DNA of 64,000 nucleotides, taken from assembly GCA_964511065.1 (NCBI GenBank), contig CAZEEG010000006.1, positions 1-64,000 on the forward strand, written 5' to 3'. Positions 17,263 to 26,165 of this stretch are shown piece by piece (position 1 is the stretch's first letter; each line of letters starts with the position of its first letter). A program made the translations under genes and the position numbers. The notes beneath the pieces were generated by a model, which searched no databases, was not told the DNA's origin, and worked only from the letters and a program-made list of their open reading frames with translations. The stretch is from CALBRZ01 sp964511065. GTDB taxonomy: Bacteria > Planctomycetota > Planctomycetia > Pirellulales > S012-138.

Positions 17263-18870
17263 CTAATGTTTTTCCCGCAACAGGGGGAACAAGATCACTT
17301 CGCGGATGGAAGGCGAGTTGGTCAGCAGCATCACCAGGCGGTCGATGCCGATGCCCAGGCCACCGGCGGGCGGCATGCCCTGCCGGAGAGCCTTGACAAA
17401 GTCGTGATCCATCCGGGCCATCGAGTCTTCTTCCTTGAGCCCGGCCAGTTGGGTGCGGAACAATTCCTCCTGCAGGTCCGGGTCGTTCAACTCGGTGTAG
17501 GCGTTGGCGATCTCCATGCCTTGGATGAACAATTCAAACCGTTCGGCAATTTGCGGGTCGCTCTGCTTGCGCTTGGTGAGCGGGCAGATGCCGGCCGGAT
17601 AATCGAGCACGAACACCGGGCCTTCGAGCAGGTCTTCCACCTTCTCCTCAAAGACTTCGTTGCGGATCACGTCGGGATGCTTGCCCGCCGTCTCCAGCCC
17701 CAAGCCTTCGGCATATTGCTTCACGGCGGCGGCATCGTGCGGATCAACGCCCGTATGCTGCTCGAACAGTTCGTAATACGTGGCCCGGGCAAATGGCGGC
17801 GTGAAGTCGATGGTCTTATCGCCCCAGGGCAGTTGCCGCGATTGCCTGCCCAGGGCGTCGATGGCCCCGACCACGATCTGCTCGGTAAGGTCCATCATCG
17901 TGCCGTAATCGCCGTATGCCTGGTAGACCTCGAGCATGGTGAACTCGGGGTTGTGCCGGGGGCTGATGCCCTCGTTGCGATAGACGCGGCCCAACTCGTA
18001 CACTCGCTCCATGCCGCCCACCAGCAGCCGTTTTAGATGCAACTCCAGCGCGATCCGCAGGTAAAGCTGCATATCCAGTGCATTGTGGTGCGTGATGAAT
18101 GGTCGCGCCGCGGCCCCGCCCGCGATGGAATGCAGCGTGGGGCCTTCAATCTCGACGAAGCCGGCATCGCCCAGTGTCTTGCGGATTGAATGCACGATCT
18201 TGGTCCGAGCGAGAAACCGCTCCAGCACCCCGTCGGTATAGGCCAGGTCGAGGTACCGCATTCGCTGCCGCAACTCAGGGTCGGTGAGGCCGTGATGCTT
18301 CTCCGGCGGCGGATCGAGTGCCTTGGAGTGAAAGTGCAGCTTCTCGGCAAAAATGGTCAACTCGCCGGTCTTGGTGCGGCGCAGTTCCCCATCGACGCCG
18401 ATCAGGTCGCCCAGGTCGAAGCATTGGGCCAAGGCCCAGTTCTCTTCGCCCACCTGGTTCTTGCCGATAAAAAGCTGAATCTGCCCGGTCCAATCGCGGA
18501 TGTTCGCGAAGATCAGCTTGCCGGTGGGCCGCTGCAACACGATCCGGCCGGCCGCGCGGACCTTGGGGCCCACAAACTCGCCCTTGGGTTGCCCGCCGAG
18601 CCAGTCGCGAAAGGTCTGTTGGCCGTCCGCCAGCAGGTAAGTGCCGTTTTCATCGCGGTTTTCGCCGACCTCGGGCGGGACGATTTCCGTGCCGTCCTCC
18701 GTACGGTACATGATTTCGCCGGCCCGGGACTTGATCTGGGCGATGGATTGGTGGCCGTCGAACCGCTGACCCCAGGGATCATGCCCTAGCTCGGCAATGC
18801 GGCGGAGTTTGTCGCGGCGGGCCGCTTCGAGATTCGATCCCGAGGTGGGCGTTTCCTGCTTGTCGCTCAT
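17263..18870 (-). CDS. lysS: Lysine--tRNA ligase, class II
   Basis: LysS attaches lysine to tRNA-Lys. The start at ATG 18870 (MSDKQETPTSGS) gives 535 residues and has AGGA five bases upstream; the frame remains open to 18966 without protein-like sequence. The N-terminal OB-fold anticodon-binding domain includes VRAAGRIVLQRPTGKLIFA. The class II catalytic motifs are intact: the FVEIEGPTLHSIAGGAAARPF region, RVYELGRVYRNEGISPRHNPE (motif 2) and GIGIDRLVMLLTN (motif 3). It is the first gene of a minus-strand run leading into fliO, about 180 bases downstream, so co-transcription with the flagellar genes is possible but unproven. Confidence 0.97.
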   Translation of the reverse strand: MSDKQETPTSGSNLEAARRDKLRRIAELGHDPWGQRFDGHQSIAQIKSRAGEIMYRTEDGTEIVPPEVGENRDENGTYLLADGQQTFRDWLGGQPKGEFVGPKVRAAGRIVLQRPTGKLIFANIRDWTGQIQLFIGKNQVGEENWALAQCFDLGDLIGVDGELRRTKTGELTIFAEKLHFHSKALDPPPEKHHGLTDPELRQRMRYLDLAYTDGVLERFLARTKIVHSIRKTLGDAGFVEIEGPTLHSIAGGAAARPFITHHNALDMQLYLRIALELHLKRLLVGGMERVYELGRVYRNEGISPRHNPEFTMLEVYQAYGDYGTMMDLTEQIVVGAIDALGRQSRQLPWGDKTIDFTPPFARATYYELFEQHTGVDPHDAAAVKQYAEGLGLETAGKHPDVIRNEVFEEKVEDLLEGPVFVLDYPAGICPLTKRKQSDPQIAERFELFIQGMEIANAYTELNDPDLQEELFRTQLAGLKEEDSMARMDHDFVKALRQGMPPAGGLGIGIDRLVMLLTNSPSIREVILFPLLREKH

Positions 18871-19029
18871 GGCATCCTGGCACTTGGCCGGCCGCCGCGG
18901 GGGGAACGGCCGAGCCGTGTAATGACGAAAACGGATTGCGGGCAAAAAGGGAAGGTTAGCGGCCATGGGGCCAAAGCGTCAACGCCCCCGCGGCGCCGGG
19001 CGCCTCGGTTATCGCCGGATGTATCCCGT

Positions 19030-19833
19030 TTATGGCGACTTCACATCGGCCAGCACACACCGCAGGCCAACGGCATCGTCGCGCGTGTCGGCCGGAACGC
19101 CCACCCGGTAAAAGCTCGTCAGCCGCTCGGCTGGGTCTTTCCAACTGCCGCCGCGGAGGACTCGCTTTTTGGCATCGCCGCCTTCGATCCGGGCGGAGCC
19201 GTCGGCAGGTGCACCCTCATAATTGGGGTGCCAGCCATCGGCGCACCACTCCCAGAGATAACCGTGAATGTCGTACAGGCCCCATGGGTTAGGCTTCTTG
19301 GCACCCACCGGCGGGTCGTTTCCGGCCGCGTTGCCCGTGTACCAGGCGTGATCGCCGAGCTTCTCGGTTGTGTCGCCAAACGAATAGGTGGTTTGGGTGC
19401 CGGCCCGAGCGGCATACTCCCACTCGGCTTCGCTGGGCAGGCGGATTTCCTGTTTTGCGGTGATGAGGCCTGCCCCGCGCATGAGCCGTGTGACCTTGCG
19501 GCAGAATTCGGTGGCCTCGTCGTGGGAGAGCATTTCGACGGAATTGCGAGGCCCCTTCCATCGGCTGGGATTGCTGCCCATCACGGCTTCCCACAGGTTT
19601 TGCGGCACCTCGTACCTGGCGATGGCAAAGCTGTATTCAAACGTGACCGTATGTTGCCCCGGGCCGCTTTTCGAGGCTTCCGCCTTACCGCTGCCCATCT
19701 TGAACGACTTGGGAAACTTGCCTTTGCCCGGCGTGATTTCCACGAACTCGTCGCGAAAGGTCTTGAGCAACTCGGGCAACTCCGGTTTGGGTTCGGCCGC
19801 GATCAGCGCGGCGGCCAGCAGCAGGCACGTCAT
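19030..19833 (-). CDS. Secreted formylglycine-generating-enzyme-like (SUMF1-fold) protein lacking active-site cysteines
   Basis: The 267-residue product starts with a short hydrophobic signal (MTCLLLAAALIAAEP), and ATG 19833 is preceded by a G-rich ribosome binding site. From about residue 50 it follows the FGE-sulfatase fold: YEVPQNLWEAVMGSNPSRWKG, SHDEATEFCRKV, RLPSEAEWEYAARAG, NPWGLYDIHGYLWEWCADG and VLRGGSWKD. In genuine formylglycine-generating enzymes the segment after the GGSW-type motif carries the Cys pair that oxidises sulfatases; here that segment (SWKDPAERLTSFYRVG) has no cysteine. It is therefore more likely a binding or structural member of the fold, or one acting on a different substrate. 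No sulfatase gene is adjacent. It lies downstream of the mechanosensitive channel gene on the same strand. Confidence 0.88.
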   Translation of the reverse strand: MTCLLLAAALIAAEPKPELPELLKTFRDEFVEITPGKGKFPKSFKMGSGKAEASKSGPGQHTVTFEYSFAIARYEVPQNLWEAVMGSNPSRWKGPRNSVEMLSHDEATEFCRKVTRLMRGAGLITAKQEIRLPSEAEWEYAARAGTQTTYSFGDTTEKLGDHAWYTGNAAGNDPPVGAKKPNPWGLYDIHGYLWEWCADGWHPNYEGAPADGSARIEGGDAKKRVLRGGSWKDPAERLTSFYRVGVPADTRDDAVGLRCVLADVKSP

Positions 19834-20022
19834 CAGTACCCCCCGTGATTGAACATTCGCAGATCACCGATGGCCGATAGCTTAACACGGGCCATGGCGG
19901 CGTACCTTGCGGAACTTTGCGAAGCACGCCACAGTCCGAGGCGTGCGCCACAGGGCGAGGTGTCTCCCCGGTCGGACGGTTGTCTGGTTCGCTCGCGGCG
20001 ACTCTCCCTCTGGTAAGACCGG

Positions 20023-23000
20023 TTAATGGTCTTGATGGTTCTCGGCGGCGGATGATTCGCCGTTGAGTTCTGAAGCCGCGACAACCGGCACGTTACCGCG
20101 GTGCAAGACAGGAAACGGGGCATCGACACTGCGAATGTGGAGGTCGCGCTGTGGAATGGCGATGCGGATGCCCACCTTCTTGAACTCGCGATGGATGGCG
20201 CAGTGCAGTTCGTGGATGACGCCCAAACGGTGATCGAAGGCCGCCAGGTAACAGCGGATGGTGAAGTTCAGCATGCTGTCGCCAAAGGCGTCGAACGTAA
20301 TCACGGGGCCCGGGTCGGTCATCACCAGCGGATGCGCGGTGACCACCCGCCTGAGGGTTTCCGTAATCTGATCCGGATCGCTGCCATGGGGCACCCCCAC
20401 ATTGATCAATACGCGATTGATCTGGTTGGACAATGTCCAGTTCGTCACGTTACCCGTGACGAACTCCTTGTTCGGGACGATAAATTCTTGCCGGTCCCAG
20501 TTGGTAACCGTGGTGGCGCGAATGCGGATACGCGATACCACGCCAGTCACTCCCTGGACGGTGATCACATCGCCCACGCGTGCCGGCCGCTCGAACAGCA
20601 CGATTAGGCCAGCCACAAAGTTCGCGAAAATCTCCTGCAGCCCAAATCCCAAACCAACCGTCGCCGCGGCCACCAGCCATTGGTACTTGCTCCAGTCGAT
20701 GCCGATCATGCCAAAGGCCCAAATCACGCCGACCACCACCAGCAGGTAGCGGAAGATGGTGCTCACGGCATAGCGGGCTCCGGCATCCAGCGGCAGGCGT
20801 TGCAACAGCAGCAGTTCGAGCAAGCCGGGCACATTCTTGGCCGCCAGGAACGTGGTCGCCAGGATCACGCATGCCAGCACCAGGTGCCCCAGTGTGACCG
20901 GCACCGACGATTCGTTGATGCCGATGTACCACAGGTCGATTTTGTGGAGGAATCCCAACGCCGGCAGCACGTCTACCCAAATCAGCCAGGTACCTGCCAC
21001 ACCCAGGACGAACAGCAGTACGTTGAGCAACTGCCGGCTTTGCTCGCTGATTTTTGCCAGGTCGGGACCAGGCTCGGCGTCGATGACGGCCGCGGGCATC
21101 GCCCCCGATTCTGTATTGCTGGTGACAGAGGCCGCCAGGGCGGCGCGGCGTTCGCGCGCTTCCTCGATGGCCAAGGCGCGGCGGTGCAACAACAGCCATC
21201 GCAATAAAACGGCCGTCAGGAACAGCAGGCCCAGGAGAAACCACAGCGTCAACAACAGCCGCAGCGAAAGCTGGTAGGCTGTGTAGTAGTAGCCCAAGGC
21301 AGACAGAGCCCCCAGCGAGAGCACGCCCAGCACGCCGCCGATGTACCACAGGTAGCGGAACGTATAGACCCAGCCGTCGTATTGCATGGCCGCCAGGTTG
21401 CGAAACACCGGTCCCGAGGGCAGCAGCGTGCGGTGCGCAAACCAGGCAATCAAGGCCATCGCCAGCATGAACGACAGCCGAGCGAGCGAATTGCTGTAGG
21501 CCTCGCTGCCCATTCGACCAACCGTACCGGCGATCAACAACAGCGCCGGAACACTCAGCACCAGCCATCGCAACTGCCGCCGCAAGAACCGGCGGGCTGA
21601 GGTGGGCCAGCCAAAATGGCTTTCGGCCAGGCCTCCATGCAAACAGATTTGCCGCAAGAACTCGGCCGGCATGTGGACCATCGCACTGGCCAACAGGCCC
21701 CAGCCCAAGGCGAAGGCAAACGTATCGTTGGTTGGCGCACTGGTCAGTCGCCAGCCCAAGAACAGCAGCAGAAACGGAATCGGCAGGGTTAGCAGCAGCG
21801 TGAGCCACGAGGCCCGCCAGGTAGGTGCCATCTCGCAGCACGAACGTTTCTCAGCTTGGGCGCCGACCATGCGAACGTCGTAACGCCACTGCCGTTGGCG
21901 CGACACCAGCAGCAACCAGGCGCTCGCGGCACCAGCCCACAGCAACGGGTAGTGTTTAAAATCGTCGAACAGGAGTTGGGCCGCATGCCACCAGTGGGCC
22001 GGTTCGCACAGGGCCAGAACCGCGCTACCCGTGGCTACCAGGTCCGACAGGCTGAGAGGCGGTGCGCTGCGAATCCACAGTACGTGCTCGTCGATGTAAT
22101 CGGCGAATCGCCGCGTTTCGCCGATGAGGGCCTCGACGGTGGTGTCCAGTTCCACCCTGCGGTCGAAGTACGTGTTCAGGTTGCGGATCAGCGTATCGAG
22201 TTGATCTTTCTGTTTTTGGAGAATGTCGCGCACCGCCTCCTGGAGTTCTTCCTCGGAGAGCGAGTCGATCGGGCCGATCTGCACAATGGCAGCTTCCGTG
22301 GCTTTTTGCAGGTTGGAAAGTTCCAGCCGGGCTTCGTCCAGCTCCATCAATTCCAACCGCAGCGCCTGGTTCTCCTCCTGCCGCTGCGCGATCTGTTGTT
22401 CCAGTTCGGTGGTATTGGGCAGCGCTTCCCGTTGCCGCCGCAGCAACAGCCCGATGGCGTCGGTCAGCCCGATCCGCTCGACCTTTTGCCGGGTGCGTTC
22501 GATTTCCGAACGTAAGCCCGACAGTTGCGCATCGACCTGGTCTAACTCGCGGTTGGTCGATTCAATCGCCTTGGGGAGTTTCGCATTGCGCTGGGCGTAC
22601 TTCTGGTTGGTTTGTGCCAGCGGTTGCAAAGCTGGCAAAGCTCCGGCAGCGTCCAGACGTGCCTGGCGCGCCTTCTCTTGAGCCTCTTCCTGCCGCTGCT
22701 GCTCGATCCGGCGTTCAACCGCGACCATGCCTTCTTGTGCGCGTGCCGCATCGCGGGCGGCCAGGTCGCGCAACACGGGCAGCAACTCTGCCGTGGCGGC
22801 GTAGCTGGCCAACTCCGTCTGCAGCTTGATGATCCGCTGATTGAGTTTCTGCCGTTCCGCCACGAGCCGCCCCTTGCGTGCCTGGGTGAGCGCGGCGGAT
22901 TCCCCGGCCGGGGCCGGAGTGTCCAACTGCCGATCGATTTCTGCGATCCGGTTTCGGGCTTGTTGGATTTCTTCGGGAATTTGAGCCCTGCGTTCCTGCC

Positions 23001-23520
23001 GCCGCGCTGGTTCGTTCTCCAGCCTGCGAACTTCCGCCACCGCGGCCTCGCGCTGGGTGGTCCGCTCGGTGAGCAGTTGCAGTAGTTCGGAAAGGGAACG
23101 GCCCGGCGGAATGGGTTCGATGGCAGGCGGGGGAGCATCGCGCTTTCGCTTGGCGGCTTCCAGGTCTTGGGCCGCGTTCTGGGCCGCTTTCTCCAACTCG
23201 GCCGTTTCGGCGACCAGCTTGGATTCTTCTTCCAGGTCGCGCAACGTTTCGTCGTAAAGGGCCCGGATGCGCTCTGCTTCGCCCTCGTTCTGTTGGTTAT
23301 CCAGCGCTTTGAGACGCAGTTGAATGGTGGCCGGCGTCAGGCGCGTGATACCCATCGACTCCGGCGGAAGCGGCGTAACCTGCGCTCGCGCGGCCGCCCG
23401 CGGACCGACGGCAACTGCAGCAAGAATCAAGGATGCGGCCAGCGCGATCGTGGGCCGTCCGCCAGGCACGCGGCGGGTGGTGCCGCAGGTGTTATGCCCT
23501 GCACGCTCTCGGCTCGTCAT
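20023..23520 (-). CDS. Large MscS/MscK-type mechanosensitive ion channel
   Basis: This 1165-residue protein starts at ATG 23520 behind a GGAAGG site. Residues 1-46 form a signal peptide. Residues 60-480 are a predicted periplasmic, strongly helical and partly coiled-coil region. Several membrane helices follow between about 500 and 900 (for example LTLLLTLPIPFLLLFLGW). The C-terminal MscS domain is classic: GIDWSKYQWLVAAATVGLGF, LQEIFANFVAGLIVLFERP, RVGDVITVQGVTGVVSRIRI and ATTVTNWDRQEFIVPNKEF. The layout matches the MscK/KefA subgroup of large channels that open on membrane tension in hypoosmotic shock. The C-terminal tail is acidic and short. Potassium-linked gating as in E. coli MscK cannot be judged from sequence. 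Confidence 0.94.
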   Translation of the reverse strand: MTSRERAGHNTCGTTRRVPGGRPTIALAASLILAAVAVGPRAAARAQVTPLPPESMGITRLTPATIQLRLKALDNQQNEGEAERIRALYDETLRDLEEESKLVAETAELEKAAQNAAQDLEAAKRKRDAPPPAIEPIPPGRSLSELLQLLTERTTQREAAVAEVRRLENEPARRQERRAQIPEEIQQARNRIAEIDRQLDTPAPAGESAALTQARKGRLVAERQKLNQRIIKLQTELASYAATAELLPVLRDLAARDAARAQEGMVAVERRIEQQRQEEAQEKARQARLDAAGALPALQPLAQTNQKYAQRNAKLPKAIESTNRELDQVDAQLSGLRSEIERTRQKVERIGLTDAIGLLLRRQREALPNTTELEQQIAQRQEENQALRLELMELDEARLELSNLQKATEAAIVQIGPIDSLSEEELQEAVRDILQKQKDQLDTLIRNLNTYFDRRVELDTTVEALIGETRRFADYIDEHVLWIRSAPPLSLSDLVATGSAVLALCEPAHWWHAAQLLFDDFKHYPLLWAGAASAWLLLVSRQRQWRYDVRMVGAQAEKRSCCEMAPTWRASWLTLLLTLPIPFLLLFLGWRLTSAPTNDTFAFALGWGLLASAMVHMPAEFLRQICLHGGLAESHFGWPTSARRFLRRQLRWLVLSVPALLLIAGTVGRMGSEAYSNSLARLSFMLAMALIAWFAHRTLLPSGPVFRNLAAMQYDGWVYTFRYLWYIGGVLGVLSLGALSALGYYYTAYQLSLRLLLTLWFLLGLLFLTAVLLRWLLLHRRALAIEEARERRAALAASVTSNTESGAMPAAVIDAEPGPDLAKISEQSRQLLNVLLFVLGVAGTWLIWVDVLPALGFLHKIDLWYIGINESSVPVTLGHLVLACVILATTFLAAKNVPGLLELLLLQRLPLDAGARYAVSTIFRYLLVVVGVIWAFGMIGIDWSKYQWLVAAATVGLGFGLQEIFANFVAGLIVLFERPARVGDVITVQGVTGVVSRIRIRATTVTNWDRQEFIVPNKEFVTGNVTNWTLSNQINRVLINVGVPHGSDPDQITETLRRVVTAHPLVMTDPGPVITFDAFGDSMLNFTIRCYLAAFDHRLGVIHELHCAIHREFKKVGIRIAIPQRDLHIRSVDAPFPVLHRGNVPVVAASELNGESSAAENHQDH

Positions 23521-23967
23521 GACGGTCAGCCTTCCGTAACTGCGAACGTCGAAGGATCGCGGTCGGTAGGTTCCTCCGGGGACATCCGTGCCGCTGCGAG
23601 AAGAGCATACCGGAATCGCTCGGACGGTAGAATCCCGGGGGGACGCCCCTGCTCGCCTTGTCTTTGTACCCTTTGTAAATTGGCTGCCATGGCGCTAAGT
23701 GCCAGCAGCGCCGCCGCCCCACAGTGATCGAGGGCGAGCAGGGGCAACCGCGGGCAACGCTCGCGGGGTGGTGTAGCCTGGTGTGTCTGTTGCCATACGG
23801 CGCACGGATCGAGCTAAGATCCAATGCCCTGGATGGTTACAGTGAAAGGTAGGTTGTGGCAGGGGGGAACGGCTTAGCACCGGGGCGTTCGCAGATCCAC
23901 CCCCCCAGCGGTATCGCGCCTTACCGCAGGTGGATGGTGTGGTTGCGATGGTGCGCCTCTCCGCGTG
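23521..23967. other. Intergenic region, about 450 bases
   Basis: This lies between the coiled-coil gene stop and the channel gene start, both on the minus strand, so the channel probably has its own promoter here. Minus-strand frames in this stretch are Arg/Pro/Ser-rich with no ribosome binding site. No RNA gene or hairpin stands out. Confidence 0.5.
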
Positions 23968-25539
23968 TTAGTCTGAATCGTCGTCTTTCAGCCCAAGGCG
24001 TTTGAACCATCGCCCGCCGCGGGCCTTGCCGCCGGACTCGTGCCCCTGTTCTTCCGGGGCCTTGGATTTTTGGAGCCGGTGCAGTTCGTCGTCGATGCTG
24101 CGCATTTTCTCTTCGAGTTCTTGGCGTTCTCGGGCGATCTTGGCCCTTTCCATAGAGAGTTCGATTTCGGCCTGGCGGTACTTTTCTTCGAGTTGATTCT
24201 TGAGTCGTTCGAGGTTCTGCCGCTCCTGGAGAATCAGTTCGTCCTGGTCGAGGATTTCGGCGATGGCTGCGGCCCCCACCGCCATGTCGCCCAGGTTGGC
24301 GCTTTGCTGGTTCAGGACTTCGCGCAGTTCGGCAAGTTCGCGTTCTTTTTCGACGATCGCGGCATCGGTACGCCGGATGACATCTTCGATGGTCAGCCGG
24401 TCTTCGGCAGCCTCTTCGTCATCTTCGTCAAAATCGGCTTCCAGCGCGGCCAGCAGGCGGCGTTTCTGCGATTCCCAATCCATGCCTTCCGAGTCGGCCG
24501 GGGTACCAGCCCGAACGTTGGCCAGCTTGTTCTCCAGCGATACCGAGCGGGCCCGTTCGTGGCGGAGATCGTCCACGGCCATCTGGTAGCGTTCGCGGAG
24601 TTCGTCCAGTTCCTGCCGCAGAGCCTCGTCGCCAGTGCCGGATTGGGCCGCGGCCACCTGCCGGCGCAGTTCCTCCACTTCCTGATCGGCGTTGGCCAGG
24701 CGACCTTTCAGCCGTTGAACTTCGTCGTTCAGTTCTTGGAGCTTCTGCTCCGCGTCGATGCTGGTAGCGTCGAGCAACTGTTCTTCGAGCGAGCGGCACT
24801 CGGCCTGGCGCTGGAGCAGTTCGGTGGTCCGTTCTTCCAGTTGGGTCTGAACGGCAGCCAGTTGCTCGCGGAGGTTGGCGATCTCCTCGGCGGCGTCGGG
24901 AGCCAGGCCGGCAGCAGCTTCTTGGGCGGCGGCTTGCAGACGCTCGCGTTCCTCGCGATGCGCTTTGCGTTCGCGTTCCATCTCGTCGAGCAGTTGCTGG
25001 CGCTCGGCCACCAGCTTTTCGTGCTGCTCGTCCAATTGCCGGAGCCGCTCGGTCAGCCGTTCCCTGCCGCGGGCCAATTGCTGCGCGTCGAGGGTGAACT
25101 CCTCCTGCATCTTGGCCAATTCGCGTTGGCCTTCGCGGAGGCGGATTTCGTGGGCTTCCTGTTCGGCCGCCTTGGCTTCCAGTTCCGCTTCCCAGGCTTG
25201 TAACCGCTCGTGGCTGGCCTGTTGTTCCGCGCGCATTTGCTCTTGCGCGTCGGCAAACTGGCTCTGGAGGGATTCCAGCTCTGCCCGCAATTGAAGCAAC
25301 CGCTCGGTTTTTTGTTCGACTTCGGCCTGCTGGGCGAGGACTTCCACGCGGAGGGCGCGAATGTCTTCGCCGTCGAACTCGTCGGCCAGCTTCTGGATTT
25401 CGTCGGCGAGGGTTTTCTGGATTCTCCGCAGTCGTTCCTGGTGCGACTGGATGAACTGCTCCAACTCACCCAGTCCGCCGTCTCCTAACAGGAGCTCGGC
25501 GTACTCGGCATCGGCGTGAGCGTGCAGGGTATCATCCAT
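23968..25539 (-). CDS. Long acidic coiled-coil protein of unknown function
   Basis: This 523-residue protein is almost entirely heptad-patterned coiled coil from about residue 20 to 490, extremely rich in Glu, Gln, Leu, Arg and Ala. There is no signal peptide or membrane helix, so it is probably cytoplasmic. A short acidic break near residues 365-380 (FDEDDEEAAEDRLT) separates two coiled-coil blocks, and a small segment near residue 418-432 (LGDMAVGAAAIAEIL) is uncharged. The C-terminus is a basic-acidic tail (GGRWFKRLGLKDDDSD). It resembles cytoskeletal or chromosome-organising coiled-coil proteins only in composition. Function is unknown. It is transcribed divergently from thrC. Confidence 0.8.
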   Translation of the reverse strand: MDDTLHAHADAEYAELLLGDGGLGELEQFIQSHQERLRRIQKTLADEIQKLADEFDGEDIRALRVEVLAQQAEVEQKTERLLQLRAELESLQSQFADAQEQMRAEQQASHERLQAWEAELEAKAAEQEAHEIRLREGQRELAKMQEEFTLDAQQLARGRERLTERLRQLDEQHEKLVAERQQLLDEMERERKAHREERERLQAAAQEAAAGLAPDAAEEIANLREQLAAVQTQLEERTTELLQRQAECRSLEEQLLDATSIDAEQKLQELNDEVQRLKGRLANADQEVEELRRQVAAAQSGTGDEALRQELDELRERYQMAVDDLRHERARSVSLENKLANVRAGTPADSEGMDWESQKRRLLAALEADFDEDDEEAAEDRLTIEDVIRRTDAAIVEKERELAELREVLNQQSANLGDMAVGAAAIAEILDQDELILQERQNLERLKNQLEEKYRQAEIELSMERAKIARERQELEEKMRSIDDELHRLQKSKAPEEQGHESGGKARGGRWFKRLGLKDDDSD

Positions 25540-26165
25540 GGGGTCGTTCCAGTTCGGCAGAGCGCGAGGGAGCGCGCAGGGGAGGCCTGGCTCGAGCGTG
25601 GCTGCCGAAAGCGAGTTCCGTTCACCACGTTGCGGACGATTCCCTTAGCGCGAGGCATGAATTGCCATCGGCAGGACTGCTTCCCAAGGGAGATCGGAAC
25701 CAGGGGCGCGTCTAAATACCTATAGGCCACAAGGATGCCTCGGTCAAAACCGGCGCGGATGCCAGCGAAGGAAGCGAGCCCGCCAGCAGGCTATGCAAAC
25801 AGGCAATGCGGCCTTCAACGTTCCATACCCCGCCGGTAGGCGCGGCAGCATCGAACGATGCGCCACCACCGTTCCATGCCGGCCAATCGCTCCAGGGCCC
25901 GATCGCCGCATGCCGCGATTGCTCTGCGTGCCAACCCACGCCGCGAAGCGAATGGCCCGCTACTGTCTGCACCGGTAACTCCGGCGGTAGCGGATACGAC
26001 CTTTGTGCGGTTTGGGGCCGCGGCGGCGCGGCCCGCCTTGATTGCAATGGGGCCTGTTCCTAGACTACTTAACGCGATAGACCGCAAGCGTTCGTTCATG
26101 GTTAAGCCATTTCCACAATTGGCAAAGAGCGGCCCTGGGCTGGAACCGACACCGTTTGCGACTCT
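25540..26165. other. Intergenic region between coiled-coil gene and thrC, about 625 bases
   Basis: This is a divergent promoter region. Base composition is somewhat more mixed than in the flanking genes. Open frames (for example 25858-26283 plus) lack ribosome binding sites and are Arg/Ala/Pro-rich. No convincing RNA gene, hairpin or repeat was seen. Confidence 0.45.
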
